From: Rhodobacter viridis
Lineage (GTDB): Bacteria > Pseudomonadota > Alphaproteobacteria > Rhodobacterales > Rhodobacteraceae
DNA: 64,000 nucleotides
Direction: 5' to 3'
Assembly: GCF_003217355.1 (NCBI RefSeq)
Contig: NZ_QJTK01000007.1
Span: 122,748 to 186,747 of the forward strand
The notes below the pieces were generated by a model. That model saw nothing but the letters and a program-made list of their open reading frames with translations. It did no database searches and was not told the DNA's origin. Shown in pieces: positions 1 through 9,731 of the stretch (position 1 is its first letter; each line of letters begins with the position of its first letter). The translations under genes and the position numbers were made by a program.

Positions 1-1
1 C

Positions 2-211
2 AAGTCGAACGACAAGAAACGGGCGCGGCTGAACTGCATGAAGCATTTCCTGTCCTCGCTCGACTATCCCGACAAGGACATGTCGATCGTCACCCCGCCC
101 GATCCGCTGATCGTCGGTCATGCGAGCCATGTCGTGCATGGGGCGGCGCATATCCTTGCGAGCGCGCAACACCCCGAACGGCGCGGGACGGCATCAAGGA
201 CGAAAGCGTAA
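2..211 (+). CDS. ppk2: Polyphosphate kinase 2 (PPK2), C-terminal fragment
   Basis: The window opens inside this gene; 69 codons remain before TAA. The translated start KSNDKKRARLNCMKHFL and the later YPDKDM...PDPLIVGHA stretch resemble the last part of PPK2-family kinases, which use inorganic polyphosphate to phosphorylate nucleoside mono- or diphosphates. The catalytic Walker-type part lies upstream and is not visible, so the PPK2 class (NDP or NMP substrate) cannot be judged directly. The DPLIVG ending resembles class I enzymes as I remember them. Confidence 0.75.
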   Translation, partial: KSNDKKRARLNCMKHFLSSLDYPDKDMSIVTPPDPLIVGHASHVVHGAAHILASAQHPERRGTASRTKA

Positions 212-272
212 AGGCCCTTGCATGAAGCCCCGGCCCCGGCCCATCCTGCGCCGGGGCAACGGGGGCATCATC

Positions 273-872
273 ATGTGGGACGAGCGGTTTTCGGGGGACG
301 AGTATTTCTACGGCACTGAGCCGGCGGGGTTTGTCGCGGCGCAGGCCTGGCGGCTGGCGCAGGGGGCGCATGTGCTTTCGGTGGCTGAGGGCGAGGGCCG
401 CAATGCGGTGTGGCTCGCCGCACAGGGTCTGTGCGTGCATGCGCTGGATGGCTCGGCTCCCGCGCTTGTGAAAGCACAGAAGCTGGCGGCCATGCGGGGC
501 GTCACCATCACCACCGAACGCGCCGATCTGGGCCGCTTCATCTGGCCGATCGGGGCTTATGATGCGGTCTTCGGCGTCTTCATCCAGTTCGCCCCGCCCG
601 CGATGCGCGCGGCGATGTTTCGCGGCATGGCACAGGCGCTGAAACCCGGTGGGCTTTTGTTTTTGCACGCTTTTTCGGTGCGTCAGTTGGCGAATGCCTC
701 GGGCGGGCCGAAGGTGGCGGAACAGCTCTGGACGCTTGATCTGCTGCGCGAGGCCTTCGCGGGCTGGGAGGTCCGGCATCAGGGCGATTACGATGCCGTG
801 CTGTCCGAAGGCCCCGGTCACAGCGGTCCCGCGGCGCTGATCGATTTCATCGCACGCAAGCCCGGAAGATAA
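273..872 (+). CDS. Class I SAM-dependent methyltransferase
   Basis: A 199-residue protein starting MWDERFSGDEYFYGTEP. A Rossmann-type methyltransferase core follows: VLSVAEGEGRNAVWLA is motif I for S-adenosylmethionine binding, an acidic residue ends strand 2 (ALDGSA), and LKPGGLLFLHAF matches the post-motif. The opening resembles the TehB/thiopurine-type small methyltransferases. The frame is open further upstream, into the ppk2 coding region, but the start at 273 lies just after the previous gene and begins the conserved domain. An upstream ATG at 222 is possible and would add 17 residues. The substrate is unknown. Confidence 0.7.
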   Translation: MWDERFSGDEYFYGTEPAGFVAAQAWRLAQGAHVLSVAEGEGRNAVWLAAQGLCVHALDGSAPALVKAQKLAAMRGVTITTERADLGRFIWPIGAYDAVFGVFIQFAPPAMRAAMFRGMAQALKPGGLLFLHAFSVRQLANASGGPKVAEQLWTLDLLREAFAGWEVRHQGDYDAVLSEGPGHSGPAALIDFIARKPGR

Positions 873-880
873 GACCATCC

Positions 881-916
881 TGTGACGTCGTCACAGACAA
901 TTTATTGCGTCACGCA
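881..916. promoter_or_regulatory. Two palindromes upstream of cycP
   Basis: The gap before the cytochrome c' gene contains TGTGACGTCGTCACA at 881-895 (arms TGTGAC/GTCACA) and TGCGTCACGCA at 906-916 (arms TGCGT/ACGCA). They lie about 75-110 bp before the start codon, a usual place for regulator binding. The first resembles a CRP/FNR-superfamily site but has a 5-bp rather than 6-bp centre. Which protein binds is not known. Confidence 0.45.
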
Positions 917-988
917 TAGACGGAACGGGGTCTGTCGTGCGTGTAATGCGCTCGACGCACTGACCCCAAACCTTTCAGGAGATGACGC

Positions 989-1444
989 ATGCGCAAAATC
1001 CTTCTTGCTCTTCCGGTGGCCGCCCTCGCGCTGGGCACCGTGGCCTATGCCTCGGATGCCAAGGACGTTCTTGACGCCCGCGAGGCCTATTTCAAGTCGC
1101 TCGGCAAATCGATGAAGGCGATGATGGGCGTGGCCAAATCGTTCGACGCCGAAGCCGCCAAGGCCGAAGCCGCGACCCTCGAGAAGATCCTTGCCACCGA
1201 CGCCGGTCCGCTGTTCGCGCCGGGCACCTCGAGCACCGATTTCCCCGGCGAGACCGAAGCGAAAGCCTCGATCTGGGCGAACATGGACGATTTCGGCGCC
1301 AAGGGCAAAGCCATGCATGAAGCGGGTGCCGAAGTGATCACCGCGGCCAATGCCGGTGACGCGGCCGCCTTCGGTGCGGCGCTGCAGAAGATGGGCGGCA
1401 CCTGCAAGGCCTGCCACGACGACTACCGCGAAGAAGACGAATAA
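989..1444 (+). CDS. cycP: Cytochrome c' (periplasmic, class II c-type)
   Basis: A 151-residue precursor with a cleavable signal peptide ([21 protein letters not shown]) and a mature four-helix-bundle cytochrome. The heme attachment motif CKACH sits at the C-terminus, as in class II cytochromes. The mature sequence is close to R. capsulatus cytochrome c' as I remember it, with scattered differences. In this family the five-coordinate heme binds NO and CO and protects against nitrosative stress. A good ribosome binding site (CAGGAGATG) precedes the start. A strong intrinsic terminator follows, before the membrane cytochrome gene. Confidence 0.93.
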   Translation: MRKILLALPVAALALGTVAYASDAKDVLDAREAYFKSLGKSMKAMMGVAKSFDAEAAKAEAATLEKILATDAGPLFAPGTSSTDFPGETEAKASIWANMDDFGAKGKAMHEAGAEVITAANAGDAAAFGAALQKMGGTCKACHDDYREEDE

Positions 1445-1451
1445 GCTGCCC

Positions 1452-1480
1452 GGGCGAGGGGAGACCCTCGCCCTTTTCCC
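1452..1480 (+). terminator. Intrinsic terminator after cycP
   Basis: A perfect 9-bp stem, GGGCGAGGG / CCCTCGCCC, closes a GAGA loop and is followed by TTTTCCCTTT. It lies only 50 bp before the cytochrome b561-type gene, so it probably makes cycP mRNA more abundant than the read-through transcript. Confidence 0.85.
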
Positions 1481-1502
1481 TTTCCGTTGAAGGCTTTCCC
1501 CG

Positions 1503-2090
1503 ATGACCGACATGACCGACAGCCCCGCGACGAGCCGCCCGATGATCTGGGATCCGCTGGTGCGGGTGTTCCACTGGGCGCTTTTTCTGTGCGTCGTCTC
1601 TGCCTGGCTGCTGGGGGAATTCGGCCCCGACATCATGACGCTGCATTTCTGGATCGGCTATGCGGTGGGGGGGCTCTTGCTGATCCGCCTCCTGTGGGGC
1701 TTTGTCGGCACCCGCACGGCGCGGTTTGCGAATTTCGTCACCGGGCCGGGGGCGGTTCTGCGCTATGCGATGACGCTGCCCGCCCGCAAGCCGAGCCACA
1801 CGCCCGGCCACAACCCGCTCGGCGGCTGGTCGGTCGTCGCCATGATCGGGGTGCTGGGCCTGCAGGTCGTCACGGGTCTGTTCAGCGCCAGCGTCGATGA
1901 TTTCGTCTTCGGGCCGTTTTCGGACCTCGTGTCGGAAGACGTGAACAAGCTGATGCTTGATCTCCACAAATCGCTGGCCCCGGTCATTCTGGCGCTGGTG
2001 GCGCTGCATGTCGGCGCGATCTGGTTCTACAAGATCTGGAAGCGCGAAGATCTGGTGACCCCGATGATCACCGGCCGTCGTCGCGGCTGA
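1503..2090 (+). CDS. Cytochrome b561-family membrane protein
   Basis: A 195-residue integral membrane cytochrome with four predicted helices. The His residues typical of prokaryotic b561 proteins are present: VFHWAL near residue 24, LHFWIGY near 49, and LHKSLAP plus LHVGAIW in the last two helices. Such proteins bind two b hemes and pass electrons from quinol to periplasmic c-type partners. The position right after cycP suggests it reduces, or is co-regulated with, cytochrome c'. An alternative start lies three codons downstream at 1512. Confidence 0.85.
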   Translation: MTDMTDSPATSRPMIWDPLVRVFHWALFLCVVSAWLLGEFGPDIMTLHFWIGYAVGGLLLIRLLWGFVGTRTARFANFVTGPGAVLRYAMTLPARKPSHTPGHNPLGGWSVVAMIGVLGLQVVTGLFSASVDDFVFGPFSDLVSEDVNKLMLDLHKSLAPVILALVALHVGAIWFYKIWKREDLVTPMITGRRRG

Positions 2091-2132
2091 GCCATATGGA
2101 CGGCGGGCGCGGCTTCGGTTAGCGTCCAAACA

Positions 2133-3530
2133 ATGAACCAGACAGTCAAAACCGCTCCCGCAGGGCAATCCGGCCTTGCCGAAAATATCCGTGCCACGCT
2201 GTTTCTCGGCCTGCCGATGGTGGGTTCGAGCATCGCGCAGATGGCGCTTCATGTCACCGATACGATCATGCTGGGCTGGTATGGCGTGCCTGAACTGGCC
2301 GCTGTCGTGCTTGGCTCGTCGTTCTTCTTCTTCCTCTTCATCCTTGGCTCGGGCTTTTCCTATGCGCTGATGGGGCGGATTTCCGCGGCCCTTGGCGCGG
2401 GCAATGTCACGCAGCTGCGCCGCGACACGCGGATGGGGATGTGGGTCTCGATCGGCTACGGGCTGGCCGCGATGCCGGTGATGTTCGCCGCCGGGCCGAT
2501 CCTGCTCGCGCTCGGGCAGAACCCGCATCTGGCCGAGCTTGCCGCCGAATTCCTGCGCGTCGCCGCCTTCGGGCTGGTGCCTGCGCTCGTCGTTGCCGTG
2601 CTGCGCGCCTATCTGAGCGCACAAGAGCGCGCGCAGGTGGTGATGTGGGTCACCGTGCTGGGCGTCGGCGTCAACATCCTTGGCAACTGGGCCTTTGTCT
2701 TTGGCCATTTCGGCGCGCCCGAGCTGGGCGTGGCCGGCTCGGCGCTGTCTTCGGTGCTGGTGCAGATCAGCTCGGCGATCTTGCTCGCGGCCTATGCGGC
2801 CTGGCACCCGAAACTGCGCGCCATCGGCCTTTTCACCCGCTTCTGGCGCCCGGATTGGGAGGCTCTGGTCTCGGTCGTCCGGCTGGGCCTGCCCGCGGGG
2901 CTGACGCATCTCTCCGAGGCCGGGCTCTTTCAGGCCTCAGCCTTGATGATGGGCTGGATCGGCACGGTGCAGCTTGCCGCGCATGGCATCGCGCTGGAAC
3001 TCGCTTCGCTCACCTTCATGATCCACATGGGGTTGTCGAATGCGGCGACGGTGCGGGCGGGCCATGCCTTCGGGGCGGGCGAGCCCGCGCGGCTCAGGGC
3101 AGGGGCGAAAGCGGCGGTGCTGATGTCGGCGGTCTTTGCCGGGGTGACGATCGCGGCCTTTCTGCTCTTGCCGCAGACGCTGATCGGGCTCTTCCTCGAT
3201 CGCACGAAACCCGAGGCGGCCGAGATTCTGGTCTTTGGCGCGCAACTGCTGGCCGTGGCGGGGCTCTTCCAGCTCTTTGACGCGGCGCAGGTGATGGCGC
3301 TGGGCTTGCTGCGCGGCGTGCATGACACCCGCGTGCCGATGGTGATCGCCACGATCAGCTATTGGCTGATCGGCGTGCCCGCGAGCTACATCCTCGCCTT
3401 CCGCTTCGATCTGGGCGGCATCGGGCTGTGGCTCGGCCTTGTGATCGGCCTCGCCTGCGTCGGCGTCACGCTGATGGTGCGGTTCTGGCGTGGCCCCTGG
3501 CTGCGCCCCGAACACTCCCCTGCCGCCTGA
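2133..3530 (+). CDS. MATE-family multidrug/cation efflux protein
   Basis: A 465-residue protein with twelve hydrophobic segments in two related halves, the layout of MATE (NorM-type) antiporters. The N-terminal part reads GLPMVGSSIAQMALHVTDTI, the usual first-helix signature. The family exports cationic drugs or metabolites in exchange for Na+ or H+. Its stop codon directly abuts the stop of the convergent gene on the other strand, with no spacer. The substrate is not predictable. Confidence 0.85.
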   Translation: MNQTVKTAPAGQSGLAENIRATLFLGLPMVGSSIAQMALHVTDTIMLGWYGVPELAAVVLGSSFFFFLFILGSGFSYALMGRISAALGAGNVTQLRRDTRMGMWVSIGYGLAAMPVMFAAGPILLALGQNPHLAELAAEFLRVAAFGLVPALVVAVLRAYLSAQERAQVVMWVTVLGVGVNILGNWAFVFGHFGAPELGVAGSALSSVLVQISSAILLAAYAAWHPKLRAIGLFTRFWRPDWEALVSVVRLGLPAGLTHLSEAGLFQASALMMGWIGTVQLAAHGIALELASLTFMIHMGLSNAATVRAGHAFGAGEPARLRAGAKAAVLMSAVFAGVTIAAFLLLPQTLIGLFLDRTKPEAAEILVFGAQLLAVAGLFQLFDAAQVMALGLLRGVHDTRVPMVIATISYWLIGVPASYILAFRFDLGGIGLWLGLVIGLACVGVTLMVRFWRGPWLRPEHSPAA

Positions 3531-3950
3531 TTACGCCTCGTCCTCGGGCCCGGCCTTCATCATCCGTTCGGCCTTCTTGCGCACAAGGACCGAGCGCAGG
3601 TCGTGCATCGCCAGCAGCAGCGGATCGGTGACCTCTTCCAGCTGCGCATCCGTGGCCTTCGACTGCACCCAGTGCGTCGTCAGGTTCAAATGATCGACTG
3701 CGCGCAGGATGTCGTCGATGTCGCGCGCGGCCAGAAGCGCGATGCGCTTCGCCATCCAGGCCTCGATCTCGCGCAGGTCGCCCGGCGTCAGCTTGCGGTC
3801 GCCCTGCGCCTTGATCTCGCCGTTCTTGACGTTGACGACGGCGATCTGGTCCATCTCGATCCGGCGCTGCCGGTTCTCGGTATCGACACGAAAGACCGCC
3901 GCGCCATTGTCGCGGATGCGAAAATAATACTCCGGCAGGTCACCGGCCAT
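3531..3950 (-). CDS. Conserved hypothetical protein, 139 aa
   Basis: A soluble 139-residue protein (starts MAGDLPEYYFRIRDNG) with no signal peptide or membrane helix. The first 50 residues look like short beta strands (FRVDTENRQRRIEMDQIAVV); the rest is mostly helical with a charged tail. I recall similar small proteins in related alphaproteobacteria but no defined function. It lies 26 bp downstream of the aspartate aminotransferase gene on the same strand and may be co-transcribed with it. Confidence 0.65.
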   Translation of the reverse strand: MAGDLPEYYFRIRDNGAAVFRVDTENRQRRIEMDQIAVVNVKNGEIKAQGDRKLTPGDLREIEAWMAKRIALLAARDIDDILRAVDHLNLTTHWVQSKATDAQLEEVTDPLLLAMHDLRSVLVRKKAERMMKAGPEDEA

Positions 3951-3976
3951 CGCCTACTCCCCGGGCCGTTTTGGCC

Positions 3977-5230
<1,254 letters not shown>

Positions 5231-5305
5231 TCAAGGAAAACGCTGTTGACGGACAGGTTTGACGGGTGCAAGGCAGGCACACGGACGGCAAAGGAAGGTC
5301 GGATC

Positions 5306-5578
5306 ATGAGCGAAACGCACGAAGCCCGGATCAAGCGGATGAAGATGCGCAGCTGGCGCCGGGGCATCCGCGAGATGGATCTGATTCTCGGCCCCTATGC
5401 CGATGCAAAGCTTGAACAATTTGACGCAGCTGCGCTCGATCTGTTCGACACGCTGCTCGAAGAGAATGATCAGGACCTTTACCCCTGGTTCTCGGGGGCG
5501 CAGCCGTGCCCGCCGCAATATGTTGGTTTGTTTGCGGAAATCTCGACCTTCATGCAGGGCAAGCTGCACAAGGCGTGA
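5306..5578 (+). CDS. sdhE: Succinate dehydrogenase flavinylation factor SdhE (SDHAF2 family)
   Basis: A 90-residue protein starting MSETHEARIKRMKMRSWRRG. The RRGIREMD segment is the RGxxE signature of SdhE/YgfY, which promotes covalent FAD attachment to succinate dehydrogenase. The C-terminal half (FDTLLEENDQDLYPWFSG) also matches the family, and the length is typical. The ATG at 5306 has a good Shine-Dalgarno (AAGGAAGG) in front. It is divergent from aspC. Confidence 0.9.
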   Translation: MSETHEARIKRMKMRSWRRGIREMDLILGPYADAKLEQFDAAALDLFDTLLEENDQDLYPWFSGAQPCPPQYVGLFAEISTFMQGKLHKA

Positions 5579-5694
5579 CGAAACGGTTCCCGCGGGATTT
5601 GTGACGAATTTCCGTAACATCCTGCGGGTTTAACTGTATTTTCGGGTTTTGCCGCCAAAGTGATCGCAAGGAAGCGAGACTGGCGGAGAACCGA

Positions 5695-6207
5695 ATGTCA
5701 TTTCAAACCCCGATGAGAGCGCCCGGAAGCGAAGAGGGCGCTTCACCCGGTATCATGTCCTGCTATCTGGACAGTCTGTCCTTGGTCGAGCGTCTGCATC
5801 GTCTGCTGCTTGACGTGATCAAGGACGAGTTCGAGCGCTTGGGCATCCTGGAAATCAACCCGGTGCAGGCGCTGCTTCTGTTCAACATCGGCGAGAACGA
5901 GGTGACGGCGGGCGAGTTGAAGACCCGCGGTTATTATCAGGGCTCGAATGTCAGCTACAACCTGAAGAAACTGGTCGAATGCGGTTACATGCATCACCAG
6001 CGCTGCGAGATCGACCGTCGGTCGGTACGGGTGAAGCTGACGCCGAAGGGGGTCGAACTGCGCGGCATGGTGACGTCGCTGTTCGAACGCCATGCCAAGG
6101 GCATGGATGCGCGCAATGTTATCACCCTTGATGCGATGGACGAGATGAACCGCACCCTGCGCCGGATGGAGCGCTACTGGTCGGATCAGATCCGCTACAT
6201 CTACTGA
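5695..6207 (+). CDS. MarR-family transcriptional regulator (LdtR-like)
   Basis: A 170-residue winged-helix protein. Helices around VQALLLFNIGENEVTAGELKT and a recognition helix in YYQGSNVSYNLKKLVECGY precede a wing (RCEIDRRSVRVKLTPKG), the MarR layout. The combination resembles the alphaproteobacterial LdtR group, which controls cell-wall L,D-transpeptidase and stress genes in rhizobia; that assignment is from memory. No target gene is adjacent, and a hairpin terminator follows. Confidence 0.75.
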   Translation: MSFQTPMRAPGSEEGASPGIMSCYLDSLSLVERLHRLLLDVIKDEFERLGILEINPVQALLLFNIGENEVTAGELKTRGYYQGSNVSYNLKKLVECGYMHHQRCEIDRRSVRVKLTPKGVELRGMVTSLFERHAKGMDARNVITLDAMDEMNRTLRRMERYWSDQIRYIY

Positions 6208-6234
6208 GGACTGACGCAGCGGCAGGCTGCATGG

Positions 6235-6272
6235 CGCCGCTTGCCCCCGGGGCAGGCGGCGTGCTTTCCTTT
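6235..6272 (+). terminator. Hairpin terminator after the MarR gene
   Basis: A long GC-rich stem, CGCCGCTTGCCCC against GGGGCAGGCGGCG with one G-T pair, is followed by TGCTTTCCTTT. It separates the regulator from the hydrolase operon. Confidence 0.65.
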
Positions 6273-6331
6273 GCAGGTCCGGCCGGCGATCAGGCGTCCC
6301 GGGCGGGCCGATCCGGCTTGGGGGAGGAAAC

Positions 6332-7495
6332 ATGCGGCGTTTTCTGCGCATCTTTTTGCGCGTTCTTCTGGTTCTGCTCGTGCTCGGGGGCGCTGCGGCC
6401 TTCGTGAAGCGCGACGACATCACCCGCTTGATGGCGGTGCAGACGCTGTTCGACGAGAGCCGGATCGTCGAGAATTTCTCGCATATGGACCGGCTTTTCC
6501 ATTTCCGGGTGCTCGATCGCGGCACCGGGCCGGTCTCGGCCCTGCCGATGGGCACGCCCGAAACCCTGCCGCCCGAAACCGAGGCCTGGGTCACCCGCCG
6601 CGCGGTGACCGCGCTCGTCATCCTGCGCGATGGCAAGATCACCTACGAGAACTATTACAAGGGCACCGGGCCCGAGGATCTGCGGATCAGCTGGTCGATG
6701 GCGAAATCGGTGCTGTCGGCGCTCTTCGGCACGCTGGTGGCCGAGGGAAAATTCCCCGATCTCGACGCGCAGGTGGTCGATTTCGTGCCTTCGCTCAAGG
6801 GCTCGGCCTATGAGGGCACGACGATCCGCGATGTGCTCACGATGTCCTCGGGCGTCGGCTTTGACGAAGATTACATGAAGTTTTCCAGCGACATCAACCG
6901 GATGGGTCGGGTGCTGGCGCTCGGTGGCTCGATGGACGGCTTTGCCGCCTCGCTCAAGACCCGGGCGACGCCGCCGGGCAGCCACATGCATTACGTCTCG
7001 GTCGACACGCATGTTCTGGGCATGGTGATCAAGGGCGCGACCGGGCGGGATCCGGTCGATCTGATGGCCGAGCGGATCATCGTGCCGATGGGGCTTGAGG
7101 CCAGCCCCGAGATGCTGACCGATGGCGAGGGCACGGGCTTCGTGCTGGGCGGGCTCAACCTGCGCACCCGCGATTATGCCCGCATCGGGCAGATGTTCCT
7201 GCAACAGGGCTTCTGGAACGGCCAGCAGATCGTGCCCGCCGATTGGGTCGCGGCCTCGACCGCGCATCAGGCGCGCGACGGGGCGGGTTACGGCTTTCAG
7301 TGGTGGGTGCCGAAGGACAATGCGCAGTTCGGCAATGACTACATGGCGCAGGGAATCTACGGGCAGTTCATCTATATCAACCCCGCCCGAAAAGTGGTCA
7401 TTGCGGTCGCTGCGGTCGATCTGGGCTTTGCCGCCGCGGGGGTGACCGACGAAAACCTTGCGATGTTCCGGCAGCTGGCGCAGGCTGGCGGCTGA
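6332..7495 (+). CDS. Membrane-anchored serine hydrolase, beta-lactamase / class C family
   Basis: A 387-residue protein with an N-terminal membrane anchor (residues 6-24) and a beta-lactamase-fold domain. The catalytic SxxK motif is SMAK at residues 122-125, within ISWSMAKSVLSAL. A Tyr-containing second motif lies in HMHYVSVDTHVLG and the final strand region is near GIYGQFIYINP. Relatives include EstB-type esterases, 6-aminohexanoate hydrolase and penicillin-binding-protein-like enzymes, so the substrate could be an ester, an amide or a peptide. A strong ribosome binding site (GGGGAGG) precedes the start. It is followed 12 bp later by a DUF2237 gene. Confidence 0.8.
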   Translation: MRRFLRIFLRVLLVLLVLGGAAAFVKRDDITRLMAVQTLFDESRIVENFSHMDRLFHFRVLDRGTGPVSALPMGTPETLPPETEAWVTRRAVTALVILRDGKITYENYYKGTGPEDLRISWSMAKSVLSALFGTLVAEGKFPDLDAQVVDFVPSLKGSAYEGTTIRDVLTMSSGVGFDEDYMKFSSDINRMGRVLALGGSMDGFAASLKTRATPPGSHMHYVSVDTHVLGMVIKGATGRDPVDLMAERIIVPMGLEASPEMLTDGEGTGFVLGGLNLRTRDYARIGQMFLQQGFWNGQQIVPADWVAASTAHQARDGAGYGFQWWVPKDNAQFGNDYMAQGIYGQFIYINPARKVVIAVAAVDLGFAAAGVTDENLAMFRQLAQAGG

Positions 7496-7507
7496 GAGGG
7501 GGATCAC

Positions 7508-7876
7508 ATGGAAATGGAACCTTCGGTCAATGTGCTGGGCGGGCCGCTCGAACCCTGTTCGATGCAGCCCAAGACCGGCTTTTTCCGCGACGGCCATTGC
7601 AACACCTGCTGGGAAGATCGCGGGCTGCATTCGGTCTGCGCGGTGATGACGGCGGAATTCCTCGCCTGGTCGCGATACGTCGGCAATGATCTCTCGACGC
7701 CGCGGCCCGAGCACGATTTTCCCGGGCTGAAGCCCGGCGATCGCTGGTGCCTCTGCGCCAGCCGGTTCCTGCAGGCGCATGACGAGGGCTGCGCCCCCGA
7801 GGTTCGGCTCGAAGCCACGCATCAGCGCACGCTGGAGGAGGTGCCGCTCGAAATCCTGCGGCTTTACGCGATCTGA
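7508..7876 (+). CDS. DUF2237 family protein
   Basis: A 122-residue protein matching the DUF2237 pattern: NVLGGPLEPCSMQPKTGFFRDG at the start, CNTCWEDRGLHSVCAVMT, then PGDRWCLCASRF and a C-terminal APEVRLEATH segment. The family is widespread in bacteria and plants but has no assigned function. Conserved Cys residues (GHCNTCWEDRG, WCLCA) suggest structural or metal roles. It is likely co-transcribed with the preceding hydrolase. Its 3' end overlaps the convergent epmA gene by 13 bp. Confidence 0.85.
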   Translation: MEMEPSVNVLGGPLEPCSMQPKTGFFRDGHCNTCWEDRGLHSVCAVMTAEFLAWSRYVGNDLSTPRPEHDFPGLKPGDRWCLCASRFLQAHDEGCAPEVRLEATHQRTLEEVPLEILRLYAI

Positions 7877-8913
7877 TCGCTGACCGGCGTCCAGATCACA
7901 TCATCGATCCGCGGCGCCGAGGTGGCGAGCATGACGAGCCGGTCAAAGCCCATCGCAATGCCGCTTGCCGCGGGCATCTGCGCCAGCGCCGCCAGAAAAT
8001 CCTCGTCGATCGGGTAGCGCTCGCCATAGATGCGGGATTTCTCCTCCATCTCGGCCTCGAAGCGCAGCCGCTGCTCGGCGGCATTCGTCAGCTCGCCAAA
8101 GCCATTCGCCAGCTCCACACCGCAGGCGTAAAGCTCGAACCGTTCGGCAACGCGGCCATCATCGGGGGCAGGGCGGGCGAGCGCGGCTTCGGCCACCGGA
8201 TAGCGATCCAGAATCGTCGCCCGGCCGTGGCCCAGATGCGGCTCGACCTTTTCGACGAGCACCTTCGAGAGCATGAGCGACCAAGTGTCGCCGTCGCCGA
8301 CCTTGATCCCCGCGGCACGGGCCTGCGCCCGCAGCCCCTCGGCGTCGGTCGTGCCATCGGCGCTGCAGGTGGCGAGAAGGTCGATCCCCGCATGGCGCTG
8401 AAACGCCTCGGCGACCGAGAGCCGCTCGGGCTCGGCGAAGGGGTCGCATTCATGGCCCTTGTAGCGCAGCACGGTGCTGCCCGCCGCCGTCGCGGCAAGG
8501 CGCAGGAAATCGGTGCAATCGCGCATCAGCACGGTGTAGTCCTCGCCGACGCGATACCATTCGAGCATGGTGAATTCGGGCGAATGCAGGGCCCCACGCT
8601 CGCGATTGCGCCAGACATGGGCAAAAGCGGCGATCCGGGTTTCGCCCGCGGCGAGCAGTTTCTTCATCGCGAATTCGGGCGAGGTGTGCAGATACATCGG
8701 CACGCCCGCGCCGTCGTTGCCGATGGCGGTGGTGGCGAAGCCATGCAGATGCGCCTCGTTGCCGGGGCTGACTTGCAGCGCCACCGGATCGACCTCGAGG
8801 AAGGCGTGATCGGCCAGCCAGAGCCGCAGCGCGGCCTGAATGCGGGCACGCGCCAGAAGCGCCGGGCGGCGGTCGGCATGACGGGAGGGGCTCCACCAGG
8901 GCGTTTGGCTCAT
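7864..8913 (-). CDS. epmA: EF-P lysine ligase EpmA (GenX/PoxA)
   Basis: A 349-residue single-domain class II lysyl-tRNA-synthetase-like protein without the N-terminal anticodon-binding domain, as expected for EpmA. Class II motifs are visible: motif 2 near HVWRNRERGALHSPEFTMLEWY and motif 3 near ASGIAMGFDRLVML at the C-terminus. EpmA attaches (R)-beta-lysine to a conserved lysine of elongation factor P. It is divergent from efp, its substrate. I chose MSQTPWWSP as the start (8913) because the longer reading extends into the efp promoter region. The beta-lysine-forming mutase EpmB is not in this window. Confidence 0.9.
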   Translation of the reverse strand: MSQTPWWSPSRHADRRPALLARARIQAALRLWLADHAFLEVDPVALQVSPGNEAHLHGFATTAIGNDGAGVPMYLHTSPEFAMKKLLAAGETRIAAFAHVWRNRERGALHSPEFTMLEWYRVGEDYTVLMRDCTDFLRLAATAAGSTVLRYKGHECDPFAEPERLSVAEAFQRHAGIDLLATCSADGTTDAEGLRAQARAAGIKVGDGDTWSLMLSKVLVEKVEPHLGHGRATILDRYPVAEAALARPAPDDGRVAERFELYACGVELANGFGELTNAAEQRLRFEAEMEEKSRIYGERYPIDEDFLAALAQMPAASGIAMGFDRLVMLATSAPRIDDVIWTPVSDQIA

Positions 8914-9011
8914 TTTCGGGGCTTTTTGCTGGAAATACGGCTCGCGATGGTTTAGGCGCTTCGCCATCCGGGCGCCAGAGCCTGTCTTAGACCCCATTCA
9001 AGGAAACCCAA

Positions 9012-9581
9012 ATGGCCAAAGTCATCGCCTCTTCGCTGCGCAAGGGCAACGTCGTCGACATGGACGGCGTGCTTTACATCGTGCTGACCGCTGAAAACAT
9101 CCACCCGGGCAAGGGCAACTCGGTGACGCAAGTCGAGATGCGCCGCATCTCGGACGGCGTGAAGGTGTCGGAACGCTGGCGCACCGTGGACAGCGTGGAA
9201 AAGGCGCATGTGGACGAGAACGAATTCGACTTCCTCTATGAGGATGGCGAAGGCTTCCACTTCATGAACCCCGAAACCTACGACCAGATCGCCGTTTCGG
9301 CCGATGTGGTGGGCGACGCAAAGGTGCACCTGCGCGACGGCATCCGCGTGTGGATGCTGACCCACGAAGGCGTGGCGCTGTCGATCGAACTGCCGCAAAA
9401 GGTCACCGTCGAAGTCGAAGAGACCGAGCCGGTGGTGAAGGGGCAGACGGCGTCGTCGTCCTACAAGCCCGCGATGTGCACGGGTGGCATCCGCGTGATG
9501 GTGCCGCCGCATATCGGCGTCGGCACGAAGATCATCATCAACACCGCCGACACCTCCTATGTGGAACGCGCCAAGGAGTGA
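9012..9581 (+). CDS. efp: Elongation factor P
   Basis: A 189-residue three-domain translation factor that relieves ribosome stalling at polyproline stretches. The domain I loop reads HPGKGNS with Lys34, the residue beta-lysylated by EpmA in E. coli. The C-terminal OB domains include the conserved [16 protein letters not shown] stretch. The divergent neighbour epmA encodes the modifying enzyme. An upstream SD-like AAGGAAA precedes the start. A strong terminator follows immediately. Confidence 0.96.
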   Translation: MAKVIASSLRKGNVVDMDGVLYIVLTAENIHPGKGNSVTQVEMRRISDGVKVSERWRTVDSVEKAHVDENEFDFLYEDGEGFHFMNPETYDQIAVSADVVGDAKVHLRDGIRVWMLTHEGVALSIELPQKVTVEVEETEPVVKGQTASSSYKPAMCTGGIRVMVPPHIGVGTKIIINTADTSYVERAKE

Positions 9582-9603
9582 TCCTTCGGAAAGGTGAGAC
9601 TGA

Positions 9604-9628
9604 AAAGGCACCCCGCGGGGTGCCTTTA
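9604..9628 (+). terminator. Intrinsic terminator after efp
   Basis: A perfect palindrome with arms AAAGGCACCCC and GGGGTGCCTTT around a GC centre. The arms supply A- and T-tracts on both strands, so it could work in either direction. Confidence 0.85.
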
Positions 9629-9731
9629 TGTTTTGCAACGCTCATGCGTGTACTGCCATTGCAATAATTCAAATTTTTGTTAGTATTTGTGCGAGGTCGA
9701 GTTTTGTGACCTATTTTTGCGAGCTTTTGGC

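Noticed and set aside
1338..2909. A 523-codon antisense frame over cytochrome and MATE genes
   Set aside because: It crosses three well-supported genes and its Arg/His/Gln-rich composition is typical of antisense frames in GC-rich DNA.
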